From NCBI GenBank assembly GCA_027854065.1, contig JAQGEF010000013.1, positions 83,873 to 147,872 of the forward strand: a stretch of DNA of 64,000 bases. Reading direction: 5' to 3'. The notes beneath the pieces are model-generated. The model ran no database searches. It saw only the letters and a program-made list of their open reading frames with translations, and was not told the DNA's origin. A program made the translations under genes and the position numbers. This document shows positions 33,752 to 43,900 of this stretch, piece after piece. Position 1 is the stretch's first letter; each line of letters starts with the position of its first letter. This stretch comes from Polluticaenibacter yanchengensis. Its GTDB lineage: Bacteria > Bacteroidota > Bacteroidia > Chitinophagales > Chitinophagaceae.

Positions 33752-34162
33752 GAGCATTCTACCCTAAAAATGTCTTAACCCATCAAATAGTATTTTACAG
33801 GTAGTGTTCATTTAAGAACTATGGACGCAGGCTTTTTCTTTGCAGTATCTTCTGCGGGGATTAAATAGTATTGGAATCCAGGCTGCTGCCCTGAATTTTT
33901 TAAAATTAAAGGGGCTAAATAAAATTCACCTTTCAGAAAATCGCCTGATATCCAGGGCTGCTGCTTCCGGGTAAATGCGTCAGGCAGTTACGATACCGGT
34001 GCCTGGACCAATGACACACAAATTCATTTTATTTAATTATAAGATCCCTATTTAGCTATTATGTCAATAATGGCTTTTTATATTTATATTTTTACAATCT
34101 ATCCCTTATCTTTATAATCATTAAGTGAACCAAAAGTAACTGCTTACACCAAAACTATTGCT
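33752..34162. other. 411-bp intergenic region, no gene recognised
   Basis: No convincing ORF or RNA gene. There is a partial direct repeat, ATCCAGGCTGCTGCCC near 33880 and ATCCAGGGCTGCTGCTTC near 33952. TATCTTTA at 34107, one base off the -7 consensus, may belong to the gene at 34163. Confidence 0.5.
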
Positions 34163-35017
34163 ATGAATACAAAATGGTTTATCACAATCATTGTATCCAT
34201 TTTGGTACAAAATACTTCTATTGCTCAAGCAATAATGAAGCCATTAGGTGCACAATACGGAGCGGTTGGTACATACTCTAAAAGCTTTACCGATGTATAT
34301 GCCGCGCAATATAATGCAGCGGCATTACCGTCTTTGGAAAAGACCTCGTTTTCTGCCTACTCAGAAAAACGTTTTAACCTCAAAGAACTGGCTTTTTATA
34401 ATTTGGTGGCAGCAGTGCCTGTTTCAGAAATGGATGCTTTTGGCATCTCTGCTTCTTACCTGGGGCATGCGGAAAGTAATCAAACTTTCCTGAGCCTGGG
34501 TTATGGCAGGAAGTTATCCGATAAGATCCAGGTAGGCACAGCCTTTCATTATAACCGCTTAGGACAAAATAAGTTTTATGGCAGCACTTCGTATATTACT
34601 GCCAGCGTAGGCGCTATTATGCATGTTACAGAAAAAGTACATGTAGGTTTCAATGCCTATAATCCTATCCAGGCTACTTTCGGTACAGGAGATTTTAAAG
34701 AGAAGACCAATGCTCAATATACATTTGGAATAGGTTACGATGCCGGTAAAAACCTTCATCTTGGCGCTGCATTGGTAACAGAGCAAAATGCGGGATTAAG
34801 TGTGAATCTGAGCTTACAATACAATCTTATAGAAAGGCTATTTTTAAGAGGTGGTATCAATACGCAAACCACCAGCTACTTCGCAGGTCTTGGATTCTTA
34901 TTAAGCGATTTCAGAATAGATTTGGCTACCAGTTATCATCCGCAGTTAGGTTTAACACCGGGTGTATTGCTGATGTATGCATTCAAAAAAAGTAACAAAG
35001 GCGCTGTTAACCCGTAA
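34163..35017 (+). CDS. PorV/PorQ-like or FadL-fold outer-membrane protein
   Basis: 284 residues. Signal peptide residues 1-22, then a start (G-A-Q-Y-G-A-V-G-T-Y-S-K-S-F-T-D-V-Y-A-A-Q-Y-N-A-A-A-L) in which an N-A-A or N-P-A motif after about 30 residues is the usual mark of the PorV/PorQ and FadL-type barrels of Bacteroidota. Regular amphipathic strands follow to the end (L-T-P-G-V-L-L-M-Y-A-F). PorV-type proteins take part in T9SS surface attachment, but this one is shorter and could be any small OMP. It is the first gene of a three-gene unit with 10 bases to the next gene. Confidence 0.65.
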   Translation: MNTKWFITIIVSILVQNTSIAQAIMKPLGAQYGAVGTYSKSFTDVYAAQYNAAALPSLEKTSFSAYSEKRFNLKELAFYNLVAAVPVSEMDAFGISASYLGHAESNQTFLSLGYGRKLSDKIQVGTAFHYNRLGQNKFYGSTSYITASVGAIMHVTEKVHVGFNAYNPIQATFGTGDFKEKTNAQYTFGIGYDAGKNLHLGAALVTEQNAGLSVNLSLQYNLIERLFLRGGINTQTTSYFAGLGFLLSDFRIDLATSYHPQLGLTPGVLLMYAFKKSNKGAVNP

Positions 35018-35027
35018 ACGATTGAAT

Positions 35028-37088
35028 ATGATAAAAAAGTATTGCGTCATATTACTGTTTAGCTTGTGGGCCATATATGGCCGCTCCCAGGAAACGCAGA
35101 CCACGCAGAAGGTAGAGCAGCAAATGGAAGACTTAACAGAAGCTAATGAATCGGAAACCGAAGATGATTCTTATATCCAGCAACTACTTTTTTTACGCAG
35201 GTCACCCCTGAATTTAAATACCGCATCAGAATCGGACCTCACGGTATTTAAAAATCTCTCAGCATTACAGATACAGCAGTTCTTAAAATACAGGCAGGTA
35301 TTAGGCAAGCTTTTAAGTTTTTACGAATTGCAGGCAGTACCGGGTTGGGATGTGGAAACAATTAAATATATTCAGCCTTATGCTTATGTAGGGCCTGCGG
35401 AATCTGTTGCAGAAAGCTTTTTCTCAAGGTTCAGGGGCGGCTTTAATACAATATTGATGCGCCATAGCCAGGTGCTGGAAAAACAGCGGGGGTTTATACC
35501 GGATGCAGAGGGTAAAACCAAATATCTGGGCAATAACCACCGTTATTTATTCCGTTATAAATACCAGTTTAAGAATTTATTGCAATTTGGATTGGTGGGG
35601 GATAAGGACGCAGGAGAACAATTCTTTAAAGGGGCACAGAAAAACGGATTCGATTTTTATTCATTCCATCTTTTTGCCAGGAATTTAGGCAATGTAAAAC
35701 GGTTAGCGTTAGGTGATTTTACAGTAAATATGGGGCAAGGTTTACTCACCTTCCAATCGCTGGCATTCCGTAAAAGCGCCGATGTAACCAATGTTAAAAG
35801 GCAAACGGAAATATTCCGGCCATACAATTCTGCTGGCGAGTTCAATTTTCACAGGGGCATTGCTACAACAGTGCAGGCTGGTATTTTTCATGTATCCGCT
35901 TTTGCGTCCTACAAAAAAGCTTCGGCAAGTACTACCATTGCAGATACGGCAGAAAACTTCGAAGATTATTTCAGCAGTGTGCTTACCAGTGGTTACCACC
36001 GTACGGAAACGGAAGCGGGCAACAGGAATACTATTACACAAACCACATTTGGCGGCAATGTGCAATACAAAAAGAATAATCTGCAGATAGGCATTAATGC
36101 CATCCGATACCATTTATCCATGCCGATGGTAAAATCAGATGCACCTTATAATATGTTTGCGGCTTCAGGAAAATCACTGGGTGGATATAGCCTGGATTAT
36201 GGCTACACACGTAAAAATGTTCACTTTTTTGGCGAAGCTGCTATGGACCTAAACAACAATATGGCACATGTGCACGGATTAATAGCCAGTCTGCATCGCC
36301 TGGTTGATTTTAGTGCTGTTTACCGCAATATTTCTCCCAAATACAATAGTTTGTATGCAAATGCTTTTACTGAAAGTACGCAACCAAAAAATGAACGTGG
36401 TTTATATACCGGTTTAAGTTTTAAACCTTCCTACACCTGGAGAATCGATGCTTATGCAGATGTGTTTACTTTTCCCTGGCTACGTTACAGGGTTGACAGG
36501 CCATCGAAAGGGGCAGAATATTTATTGCAGGTGAACTGGAGGCCAAACCGCCAGTTTGAAATGTACACCAGGTTCAGGAGAGAATCAAAAGCGATCAACT
36601 TAAGTAATACGCCGGACCCGTTTAAAATAACCGATAATATCCCAAGGGTCAACTGGCGCACGCAATTTACTTATAAGCTGTCGCCGGCCGTACAATTGCG
36701 CAGCCGTGCGGAATTTGTCTGGTATAATACCGGCAATCCCGCTTTGGCAGAAAAAGGGACTACCATATATGCCGACCTGATATATAAACCGCCAATGAGC
36801 GCTTTCACCTGTAATGCCCGCTTCCAGTTCTTTCAAACAGATGGTTATAACAGCCGGGTGTATGCGTACGAAAATGATGTATTGTATAGTTTCAGCATTC
36901 CCGCCCTGTATGGCACAGGTACCCGGGCTTATGTGAATATTAATTACGATCTCACAAAGAATCTGACCATGTGGTTCCGTATTGCGCGCACCATGTACAA
37001 CAATCAGCAGACAATCGGCTCTGGTTACGATATTATTTATGGTAATCACAAAACAGATTTCAGAATTCAAATGCAATACACATTTTAA
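35028..37088 (+). CDS. Outer-membrane beta-barrel protein with ComEA-like helix-hairpin-helix N-terminus
   Basis: 686 residues from the ATG at 35028; the frame opens earlier but only this start gives a signal peptide (MIKKYCVILLFSLWAIYGRS). Residues 55-125 match the ComEA-type helix-hairpin-helix unit: L-N-L-N-T-A-S-E-S-D-L, F-L-K-Y-R-Q-V-L-G, L-Q-A-V-P-G-W-D, I-Q-P-Y. The first hairpin has lost its Gly (K-N-L-S-A in place of L-P-G-I-G), the second keeps P-G. The remaining 560 residues are beta-barrel-like, with many Y/F/R-ending strands and a terminal aromatic (M-Q-Y-T-F). Such a protein could meet DNA at the outer membrane, but no function is proven. It sits between the OMP gene and a small membrane protein gene. 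Confidence 0.75.
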   Translation: MIKKYCVILLFSLWAIYGRSQETQTTQKVEQQMEDLTEANESETEDDSYIQQLLFLRRSPLNLNTASESDLTVFKNLSALQIQQFLKYRQVLGKLLSFYELQAVPGWDVETIKYIQPYAYVGPAESVAESFFSRFRGGFNTILMRHSQVLEKQRGFIPDAEGKTKYLGNNHRYLFRYKYQFKNLLQFGLVGDKDAGEQFFKGAQKNGFDFYSFHLFARNLGNVKRLALGDFTVNMGQGLLTFQSLAFRKSADVTNVKRQTEIFRPYNSAGEFNFHRGIATTVQAGIFHVSAFASYKKASASTTIADTAENFEDYFSSVLTSGYHRTETEAGNRNTITQTTFGGNVQYKKNNLQIGINAIRYHLSMPMVKSDAPYNMFAASGKSLGGYSLDYGYTRKNVHFFGEAAMDLNNNMAHVHGLIASLHRLVDFSAVYRNISPKYNSLYANAFTESTQPKNERGLYTGLSFKPSYTWRIDAYADVFTFPWLRYRVDRPSKGAEYLLQVNWRPNRQFEMYTRFRRESKAINLSNTPDPFKITDNIPRVNWRTQFTYKLSPAVQLRSRAEFVWYNTGNPALAEKGTTIYADLIYKPPMSAFTCNARFQFFQTDGYNSRVYAYENDVLYSFSIPALYGTGTRAYVNINYDLTKNLTMWFRIARTMYNNQQTIGSGYDIIYGNHKTDFRIQMQYTF

Positions 37089-37106
37089 TTACAGATATTT
37101 GCGTAC

Positions 37107-37427
37107 ATGAAATTTAAGCTGAGCGTTTTCTTTGTACTTGCCGCCATTGCGTTTACCATCATCTCTCTAATGAGTATTAATGATGGTTATGGTAGTATCA
37201 AGCCGGCAGTTTACTTTTTCCCATATCCCTTTTTATCTATTCTATGGCAGTCCAGTGTCAGTATTTATATATTCCTGATTGGTATTTTGCAGTATGCTTT
37301 TTATGGTTTCCTGGCAGACTTTATCAAAGAAAACAAAACTAAAATGATTGTGCTTTCCTGCTTGTTGATATTGCACCTGGTTACAGCTTGCTGGTTAGTG
37401 AATTCTTTACCGGCAGGTTTTCATTAA
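37107..37427 (+). CDS. Small integral membrane protein
   Basis: 106 residues with three hydrophobic segments (about residues 6-24, 45-70 and 80-98), separated by short loops, the last loop basic (K-E-N-K-T-K). No known family is recognised. It begins 18 bases after the helix-hairpin-helix barrel gene, on the same strand and without a terminator between, so it is probably the third gene of that operon. Confidence 0.6.
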   Translation: MKFKLSVFFVLAAIAFTIISLMSINDGYGSIKPAVYFFPYPFLSILWQSSVSIYIFLIGILQYAFYGFLADFIKENKTKMIVLSCLLILHLVTACWLVNSLPAGFH

Positions 37428-37459
37428 GCTTATTGAACAGGATGTCATATATTTTTATT

Positions 37460-37640
37460 TTGGGGCTGTCAGCAGATCAATCCTGCGCGGCATTTGTCCG
37501 GCGTGCTTATGGCTCCGCTAGGCTCGGTGTATTTTGCAGGGTACTCCAGGTTAAATGCAGCCAATAGTATTCCTGCAAAAATACACTGCCTCCTGCGTCG
37601 GCACCAACGCATACCTCGCCCTTCGGCATTCATTTATTAA
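37460..37640. repeat. Palindromic intergenic element (third family)
   Basis: A GC-rich, non-coding stretch in an AT-rich gap. It contains a long inverted repeat, GTGTATTTTGCAGG (37527-37540) with CCTGCAAAAATACAC (37572-37586), differing by one bulged base. Short runs such as GGCTCCGCTAGGCTCGG and CCTCGCCCTTCGGCATTCA are typical of Bacteroidota extragenic elements. No second copy was found in this window. Confidence 0.5.
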
Positions 37641-37774
37641 TTGGGCTTTTATGAACCAGCATTAGTTTTTTAAAAAAGATAACGGGGAAACCGGGCTTGC
37701 TGCAATGCCTGGCGGAGTATATAAAATAGATATGAATATCGTTGAAGCGTTCAATAGGTATTCTGCCGGTACAA

Positions 37775-37830
37775 GGGAGTGACACAACGATGTAAAATAG
37801 TAGTGCAAAAGCCGGTTCAATAAATAAAAA
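37775..37830 (+). repeat. Dispersed 50-bp block, copy 1 (GGGAGTGACACAACGATG type)
   Basis: GGGAGTGACACAACGATG followed by AATAGTAGTGCAAAA, G-rich GCCGGTTCAAT, then A-rich sequence. The same order and wording are found at 58621, and both parts in swapped order at 53155. It lies 23 bases beyond the stop codon of the response regulator. On the minus strand it reads as a short hydrophobic peptide (I-V-V-S-L-P), seen in both copies, but no gene is supported. Confidence 0.65.
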
Positions 37831-37852
37831 AAGAATCACTAAAGAGTGTGGG

Positions 37853-38521
37853 TTAGTTGGAAATAGCATTATTCATAAGGCCTAGTTCCAATACAGTGCG
37901 GACTAATCCGGCAGTGTTTTTTACTTTTAGCTTTTGTAGTAAAGCAATCCTGATGTTTTCAACGGTCCTGTTGCTTAAACAAAGAATGTCTGCGATTTCC
38001 TGGTTGGTATGCTCGTTGAGGATCAGTGCGACCACTTCTTTTTCACGAAGTGTTAATTCGATGGTGGCGCTGAGTCTTTTTACCTTAAACATATCGTCCA
38101 CCAGCATTTTTTGAAGTTGATCATCTACGTAACGGTCATCTGCATGAACCGTTTCAATAGCGGTGACTATTTTTTGCGGACTGGAGTTTTTTAGCAGGTA
38201 ACCCTGGCAGCCGATCTGCAACATTTTTCTTACCTGTATAAGCACATCCACATTGCTAAGGGCAATCATTTTTATATTGGGGTATTGTTTGGAGATGGCC
38301 ATACATAAATCGATCCCGTTTATTTCCGGCATCATGATATCCAGTAAAACAACATCCGGCTTTTGGGATTTTAGATCTTTAAGTAATTCATTGCCATTGG
38401 TGTAGGCTTTTAATAATGAAATGCTGGAACTATTTTCGAAAACTTTTTGTAAACCGTTTATTATTAATTGATGGTCATCTACAATACTGACCATGATGTC
38501 CTTGTTTACCACATTGCTCAT
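37853..38521 (-). CDS. NarL/FixJ-type response regulator
   Basis: 222 residues. Receiver domain: acidic pair Asp15/Asp16, phospho-acceptor Asp61 in V-V-L-L-D-I-M-M-P-E-I-N-G, A-L-S near 87 and Lys near 109 in Y-L-L-K-N-S-S. LuxR-type helix-turn-helix from about residue 152: L-T-L-R-E-K-E-V-V-A-L-I, N-Q-E-I-A-D-I-L-C-L-S-N-R-T-V-E-N-I-R. It lies in the same direction as the TPR histidine kinase 295 bases upstream, whose HisKA_3 type is the standard partner for this regulator class. Confidence 0.94.
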   Translation of the reverse strand: MSNVVNKDIMVSIVDDHQLIINGLQKVFENSSSISLLKAYTNGNELLKDLKSQKPDVVLLDIMMPEINGIDLCMAISKQYPNIKMIALSNVDVLIQVRKMLQIGCQGYLLKNSSPQKIVTAIETVHADDRYVDDQLQKMLVDDMFKVKRLSATIELTLREKEVVALILNEHTNQEIADILCLSNRTVENIRIALLQKLKVKNTAGLVRTVLELGLMNNAISN

Positions 38522-38816
38522 AATTAGTTGTTTTAACGTTCTGCACGGTTCCTGTAATTTGTTACATACAAATACTCAACAGCAACACTATTTGTTTTGG
38601 TATAAAGCTTAAAGATTGGGTTGTACTGATATGAATATTCCTGCAGGTAACAAGACTTTTATATCTGTATAGTATGCCTGTAAGTAGTCAATCAGTTGTA
38701 ACTTTCTCAAACCGGTTCGTTGTAATATCGTTTACAGGCGTATAGCAAATATAATCATTTGGGATATTTCAACAAAAAAATATCCCCGGTGAAAATATTC
38801 AATAAAAATGAAGGTT
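38522..38816. other. Intergenic region between kinase and response-regulator genes
   Basis: 295 bases with no ORF. TTTTGGTATAAA near 38595 repeats the TATACC/GGTATA half-site found elsewhere. There is no evident terminator, so read-through from the kinase gene is possible, but the length suggests a separate regulator promoter. Confidence 0.45.
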
Positions 38817-40766
38817 TTAGTTGAATATTTCAATATTTATGGAAGTACCGGCATTTACTTTGCTTTGAATGCTAAAGCTGCCGTTGATGTTTTCTACCCG
38901 GGATTTTATGTTTTGAAGGCCGATGCCTTTAGAGGTGGCGAGAATATTTGCGGGTACTCCTATGCCATTATCTTCTACGGTAATGATGATGTCCTGGTTG
39001 ATAAACTGGATCTGAACTAACGCTTTAGATGCTTTAGAATGCTTTATAATATTATGTACCAACTCTTGTATTACCCTGTAAATGGTTAAATCTACGGAAG
39101 CGCTTCTGTTGCCGCTATCTTCCCCAATTACCTGGAATGATAAGTTGATGTCTGTGCCGGAAGCAACCCTGTTGCAGAATGACTCTAACGCGTACATAAG
39201 CCCATGTTGCGTTACCAGGTCGGGGGCCAGGTTATGTGCTGTTTTTCTTAGTTCATTGGACGCTTCTTCAATCAGTTTTAAATTCTCGTCATATATTTTA
39301 TCCTCTTTTAACTGGTCAAATTTTTGGGTCAATAAACCAAAATGGATCCTGATAGCGGTTAGGATACCGCCTAACCCGTCATGCAGCTCCCGCGCAAGCC
39401 GTTTTCTCTCATTTTCTTCCCCTTCTACAGTATCTTTTAAATGGTTTATTTCCATTTGTTTCTCCTGGCTCTTAATCTTATTCCGGTTATTGATATAGGT
39501 AAGAATACTGATAATAATTAAGGATATGAGCGTGATGACGATGCAAATGATCCAGAAGTTTTTGTTTTTGTGTGCCATTTCTGAATGCGCCAATGCTAAT
39601 TCTTTTTGAGCGATCTCTTTATCTTTTTCCGCCATCCTGGATCTTACGGCCAGCCTGCTTGCCGTTTGAATCCTGTCTATATTGAATAAGCTGTCGGAAA
39701 GCTTGATATACTCGCTTTTGAACATGCTGGCTTCTTTATAGAGGCCTATGGAATCGTAAGCTTTGGCGGTAAAATCGTATAGCTCTAATACGGTAATGTT
39801 CAGGATAGAATCTCTCTTTAACTGGTCGATTAACTGTGAACCCAGTTTTACTGTTGAAGAGTAATTTTTCTTTAAAAACGCCAGCTTAACCACCAATGTT
39901 TCAAAATAGGATAGGAGTAACGGATGCATTTTGGGTTTTAATGCATATAGTTTCTGGATGTATAAATTGGATTCTTCTAAATAGCCCAGCTCCAGGCAGG
40001 CGTTGCTTAAATTGATATAGGCTGCTATTTTGTTATAAAGCAGAAGGCTGTCTTCATTTTCAAGATATTTCAAATAATAATGCCGGGATGAGTCTTTGCT
40101 GGGAGGAATATTGACGCTATGATAAAACCCTTCTAGAAAATAAAGTTCGTATTGAGAATTTTGATTGAGCCTGGATGAATCCTTTTTTACCCTGTCTATA
40201 TAATACCTGCCATTTTCCAGGTCTTCTTTTATTGGATTATTGTTTAGCTGTAACCAATAATAAGCGAGTCTTGTATTGATAAGCGCATTAAAATTGGGGT
40301 CGTTAAAACTGGAGTTATTTAGTTTTTGTTCTGCGATATAATAACATAAGGCAGCAGAATCTTTTGCTCCCGTTGTTTCCGTATATAAATCCGCCAGTCT
40401 TATATAAATCTGGATCTCCCGTTTGGGGTCTAATTGGGTTCTGTTGCACAATTCTAATGCTTTATACCAATAGTTTTTTGCATTAAAATAGTCACTTACT
40501 GTGGAATAGGCCCTTGCGATGGCATATAGTGCAATGATTGAATCTTTAGAGGATTGTTTTGAAGTAGCTATGTATATTGATTTATTGAAATATGAAACAA
40601 CGCTATCTGTGTTTACCTTCAGAAAGCCGGCACCCTTTTTAACGTACTCCTGGATGAGCGTGCTGTCTTTATCATTGGCATTTCCGGTTACGGATATAAA
40701 CAGATTAAAGACAATTAGTAACGATAAGTGAATTAAATATTTAATAATTAATATTTTATACTTCAT
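38817..40766 (-). CDS. TPR-containing sensor histidine kinase (HisKA_3 type)
   Basis: 649 residues from the ATG at 40766, which gives a signal peptide (start M-K-Y-K-I-L-I-I-K-Y-L-I-H-L). ATGs at 40820, 40799 and 40781 are also in frame. A periplasmic region of about 380 residues has TPR-like helix pairs (A-Y-S-T-V-S-D-Y-F-N-A-K-N-Y-W-Y-K-A-L-E, and A-K-A-Y-D-S-I-G-L-Y-K-E-A). One transmembrane segment (W-I-I-C-I-V-I-T-L-I-S-L-I-I-I-S-I-L) precedes the dimerisation helix with the phosphorylated His near 462 in L-A-R-E-L-H-D-G-L-G-G, and the ATPase domain with Q-E-L-V-H-N-I-I-K-H-S-K-A and D-N-G-I-G. It is divergent from the giant adhesin gene, which makes that operon a candidate target. Confidence 0.92.
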   Translation of the reverse strand: MKYKILIIKYLIHLSLLIVFNLFISVTGNANDKDSTLIQEYVKKGAGFLKVNTDSVVSYFNKSIYIATSKQSSKDSIIALYAIARAYSTVSDYFNAKNYWYKALELCNRTQLDPKREIQIYIRLADLYTETTGAKDSAALCYYIAEQKLNNSSFNDPNFNALINTRLAYYWLQLNNNPIKEDLENGRYYIDRVKKDSSRLNQNSQYELYFLEGFYHSVNIPPSKDSSRHYYLKYLENEDSLLLYNKIAAYINLSNACLELGYLEESNLYIQKLYALKPKMHPLLLSYFETLVVKLAFLKKNYSSTVKLGSQLIDQLKRDSILNITVLELYDFTAKAYDSIGLYKEASMFKSEYIKLSDSLFNIDRIQTASRLAVRSRMAEKDKEIAQKELALAHSEMAHKNKNFWIICIVITLISLIIISILTYINNRNKIKSQEKQMEINHLKDTVEGEENERKRLARELHDGLGGILTAIRIHFGLLTQKFDQLKEDKIYDENLKLIEEASNELRKTAHNLAPDLVTQHGLMYALESFCNRVASGTDINLSFQVIGEDSGNRSASVDLTIYRVIQELVHNIIKHSKASKALVQIQFINQDIIITVEDNGIGVPANILATSKGIGLQNIKSRVENINGSFSIQSKVNAGTSINIEIFN

Positions 40767-40936
40767 GCCAACCTTAATCATATTCCCGAAGTTAGCCATT
40801 TTTCTTTCTAAATGTAACATTTACACGATTTATAATGAGGGGTTTTCACTATAATTTAAAGATTTGTTAATGTATATATTCGCAATTGCATTTTAACAAT
40901 GCTGTAAGTATTTGAATATATTATTAAATATTTAAT

Positions 40937-43900
40937 ATGAACAATTTGTACCAAATCTATCGCTTTTTATTCCGAATTACTATTGTTTTATGTTTTTTCT
41001 GCGTAAATGCCTATGGTCAGGTATCAGGCACTTTTACAATTAATAAGAATGAACCGGCAGGGGGCGGTAATTTCCAGTCATTTTCTGCTGCCATTCAATC
41101 ATTGAGTAGTGGCGTAAACGGGGCAGTTGTTTTTAATGTGACTTCTTCTAATGAGACATATGGCGAGCAGGTAATTATTAACAGGATACCCGGCGCCTCT
41201 TCATTGAATTCTATCACGATAAACGGCAATGGTAATACGATATCTTTTGCCCCGTCCAATACCAACCAAAGAGCGGTATTAAAACTGGATAGTGCAGATC
41301 ATTTTATTATTGACAATCTGAAAATTGATGCGACAGGCGGTACTTACGGCATTGGTATTCAATTAATGAACAGTGCAGACAGTAATGTCATCAAAAACTG
41401 TTCTGTATTAACAGACCTGGCAGGTACGAGCGCGAACTTTGCCGGTATTGCTATCAATCCTTTGGCAACCAGTGCTATCGGTACGGGTGGTACTAATAAT
41501 TCAAACGGGAATATTATAGAGAATAACACGATTGAAGGCGGGTATTACGGTATGACTATGTGCGGTAGTACCGGCGGGCCGATTAGTAATATTTTTAGAA
41601 ATAATACGGTCAGGAACTTTTACTATTACGGTATTTATTTGACCCAGACTGATGGTGCTTTGATTGAGGGGAATGATTTATCCAGGCCGACAAGAACAAA
41701 CGCGAGTTTGTTCAATGGCATTTATTTAACCACCAACAGTATCAACACTAAAGTAAATGCGAATAGAATTCATAATTCCTTTGGTGGTAATCCGGCATCT
41801 ACAAGTGCACAGTACCCGATATACTTAACAGCGGCGGACGCACTGGCAACGGGTCCCAATATTATATCTAATAATTTAATTTATAATATTAACGGTGCCG
41901 GTTTGATTTACGGCTTATATAACTCTTCTTCTGATTTTGCCTATTACTATCACAATACGGTGGTATTGGATAATCAGAGCAATACGTCTTCTGTGGCAAC
42001 GAGAGCCGTTTACCAGGTAACACTTGCTACAGGTATTGAATTTAAAAATAACATATTCATTGTTACCAGAACAGGTGGTGGTGCCAGCCATGCTATTTAC
42101 ATGGGTACCGCCACAACTACTTTTGAATCGAATAATAATAACATCATTGTACCAAATGACGCGACATCTTATATTGGCTATAGCGGAAGTGCATTAGCCA
42201 CAATGGCAGATTGGCGTTCTACAACCGGACAGGATGCAGCTTCCGTATCTATAGATCCGTTTTTTGTGGATGCTCCAAACGGCAACTACCAGCCAAGTTA
42301 CCCGGCATTTGATAATTTAGGCAGACCAACCACTGTTACAAAGGATTTTTTAAATGCCACAAGAAATGCGACAACACCGGATATCGGTGCTTATGAGTTT
42401 TCACCCCAGGGTTGTACGACGCCACCGGTGCCTGGTACGGTAATCAGTTCTTTACCGGCACCAATCTGTGTTGGTACAGAGTTTACCCTGTCAGTAGATG
42501 GTGGTGATGCTGCAGTCGGCCTTTCTTTTCAATGGCAACGATCAACAGACAATGGCGCTAACTGGCAAAATATTGCCGGTGCAAATGGAAGGACAATAAC
42601 ATTAACACAGAGTATCACTACACAGTACAGAATTGTTTACACCTGTAATAGTGTGAGTGCCAATTCAAATGTACTGGAACTGGTTTCTCCTGCTGCAGGA
42701 GGTATCAGCGGCACTTTTACAATTAACAAAAACCAGCCAACCTCAGCCACCAATTTTAAATCGTTTAATGAAGCTTACCTGGCGATGAAATGCGGTATCA
42801 GCGGTGCTGTTGTTTTTAATGTAACGCCAAACTCAGGACCGTACGAAGAGCAATTGATCATGGATGCTATTCCTGGTACCTCTGTTACACGTACAGTTAC
42901 TTTTAACGGTAATGGTAACACTATTACGTTCAATTCCACCAATACTAATGAAAGAGGGGTGATAAAGCTGAACGGGGCTGATCATATTACTTTCGATAGC
43001 CTGGTTGTAGCGGTGCCGGGAACATTAACCACAGAATATGGTTATGGCTTTCATTTAATAAATAATGCGGATTCCAATACCATCCGGAATTCGAAAATTG
43101 TATTTGATTATACCTCCACATCAAGCAACTATGCAGGTATTGTCATCAGCAATACCGCTATCAGCGCTACTTCTGCAGGTTCTGCTACAGGTACCGGTAA
43201 TATGATCATTAATAATACCATTGACGGTGGTTATTATGGCATTACCGTTATCGGTGGTGTTGGTTTCCCTGTAAAAGCAGTAATAAGAAACAATAAAGTA
43301 AAAGATTTTTATTACTATGGCATCTATGTGACCAATAATGAAGGCACTGTTATTGAAGGTAATGATGTGTACAGGCCGGACAGAGCGAATACTTCTATTT
43401 ATTATGGTATATACATGGGTACGAATACCATTAACACATTGGTGAATGCCAATAAGCTCTTCAATACAATGGGAGCAGATAAGGCCAGTACCAGTGCTAT
43501 TTACGGTATTTATACCACTGCTGCAGATGCGACTGCTGCTGCTCCGAACATTATTTCCAATAACCTGATGTATGACTTTAACGGTTCAGGTACTATTTAT
43601 GCTATTTATAACAGCAGTTCGGATAATGCAAAATATTTTCACAATACCATTTCTTTAGAGAATACTGCTAACAGTTCATCTTCACTTACCAGGGCTTTCT
43701 ACCAGATTACCGCTGCTGTGGGTATTGAATTTAAAAACAATATTGTAAAAATGAACAGGGGCGGTACCGGTGCCAACTTCGCTTTATACTGGGGCACTGC
43801 TACCACTACCTTTTCATCCAATCATAACGTATTTCATTTAACCAATGCGCAATTCGGGTATTTATCTGCTGCTATCGCCACATTTGATGCCTGGAAATCT

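Noticed and set aside
33752-34162. Riboswitch or structured RNA
   Set aside because: Looked for TPP, cobalamin and SAM core motifs and found none; only a short direct repeat is there.
34163-35017. True PorV of the T9SS
   Set aside because: Shorter than PorV (near 390 residues) and not beside porU; kept only as a PorV/PorQ- or FadL-like barrel.
37630-37869. 79-residue minus-strand hydrophobic ORF
   Set aside because: Lies over the dispersed block and overlaps the response-regulator stop; no signal or family pattern beyond the repeat.
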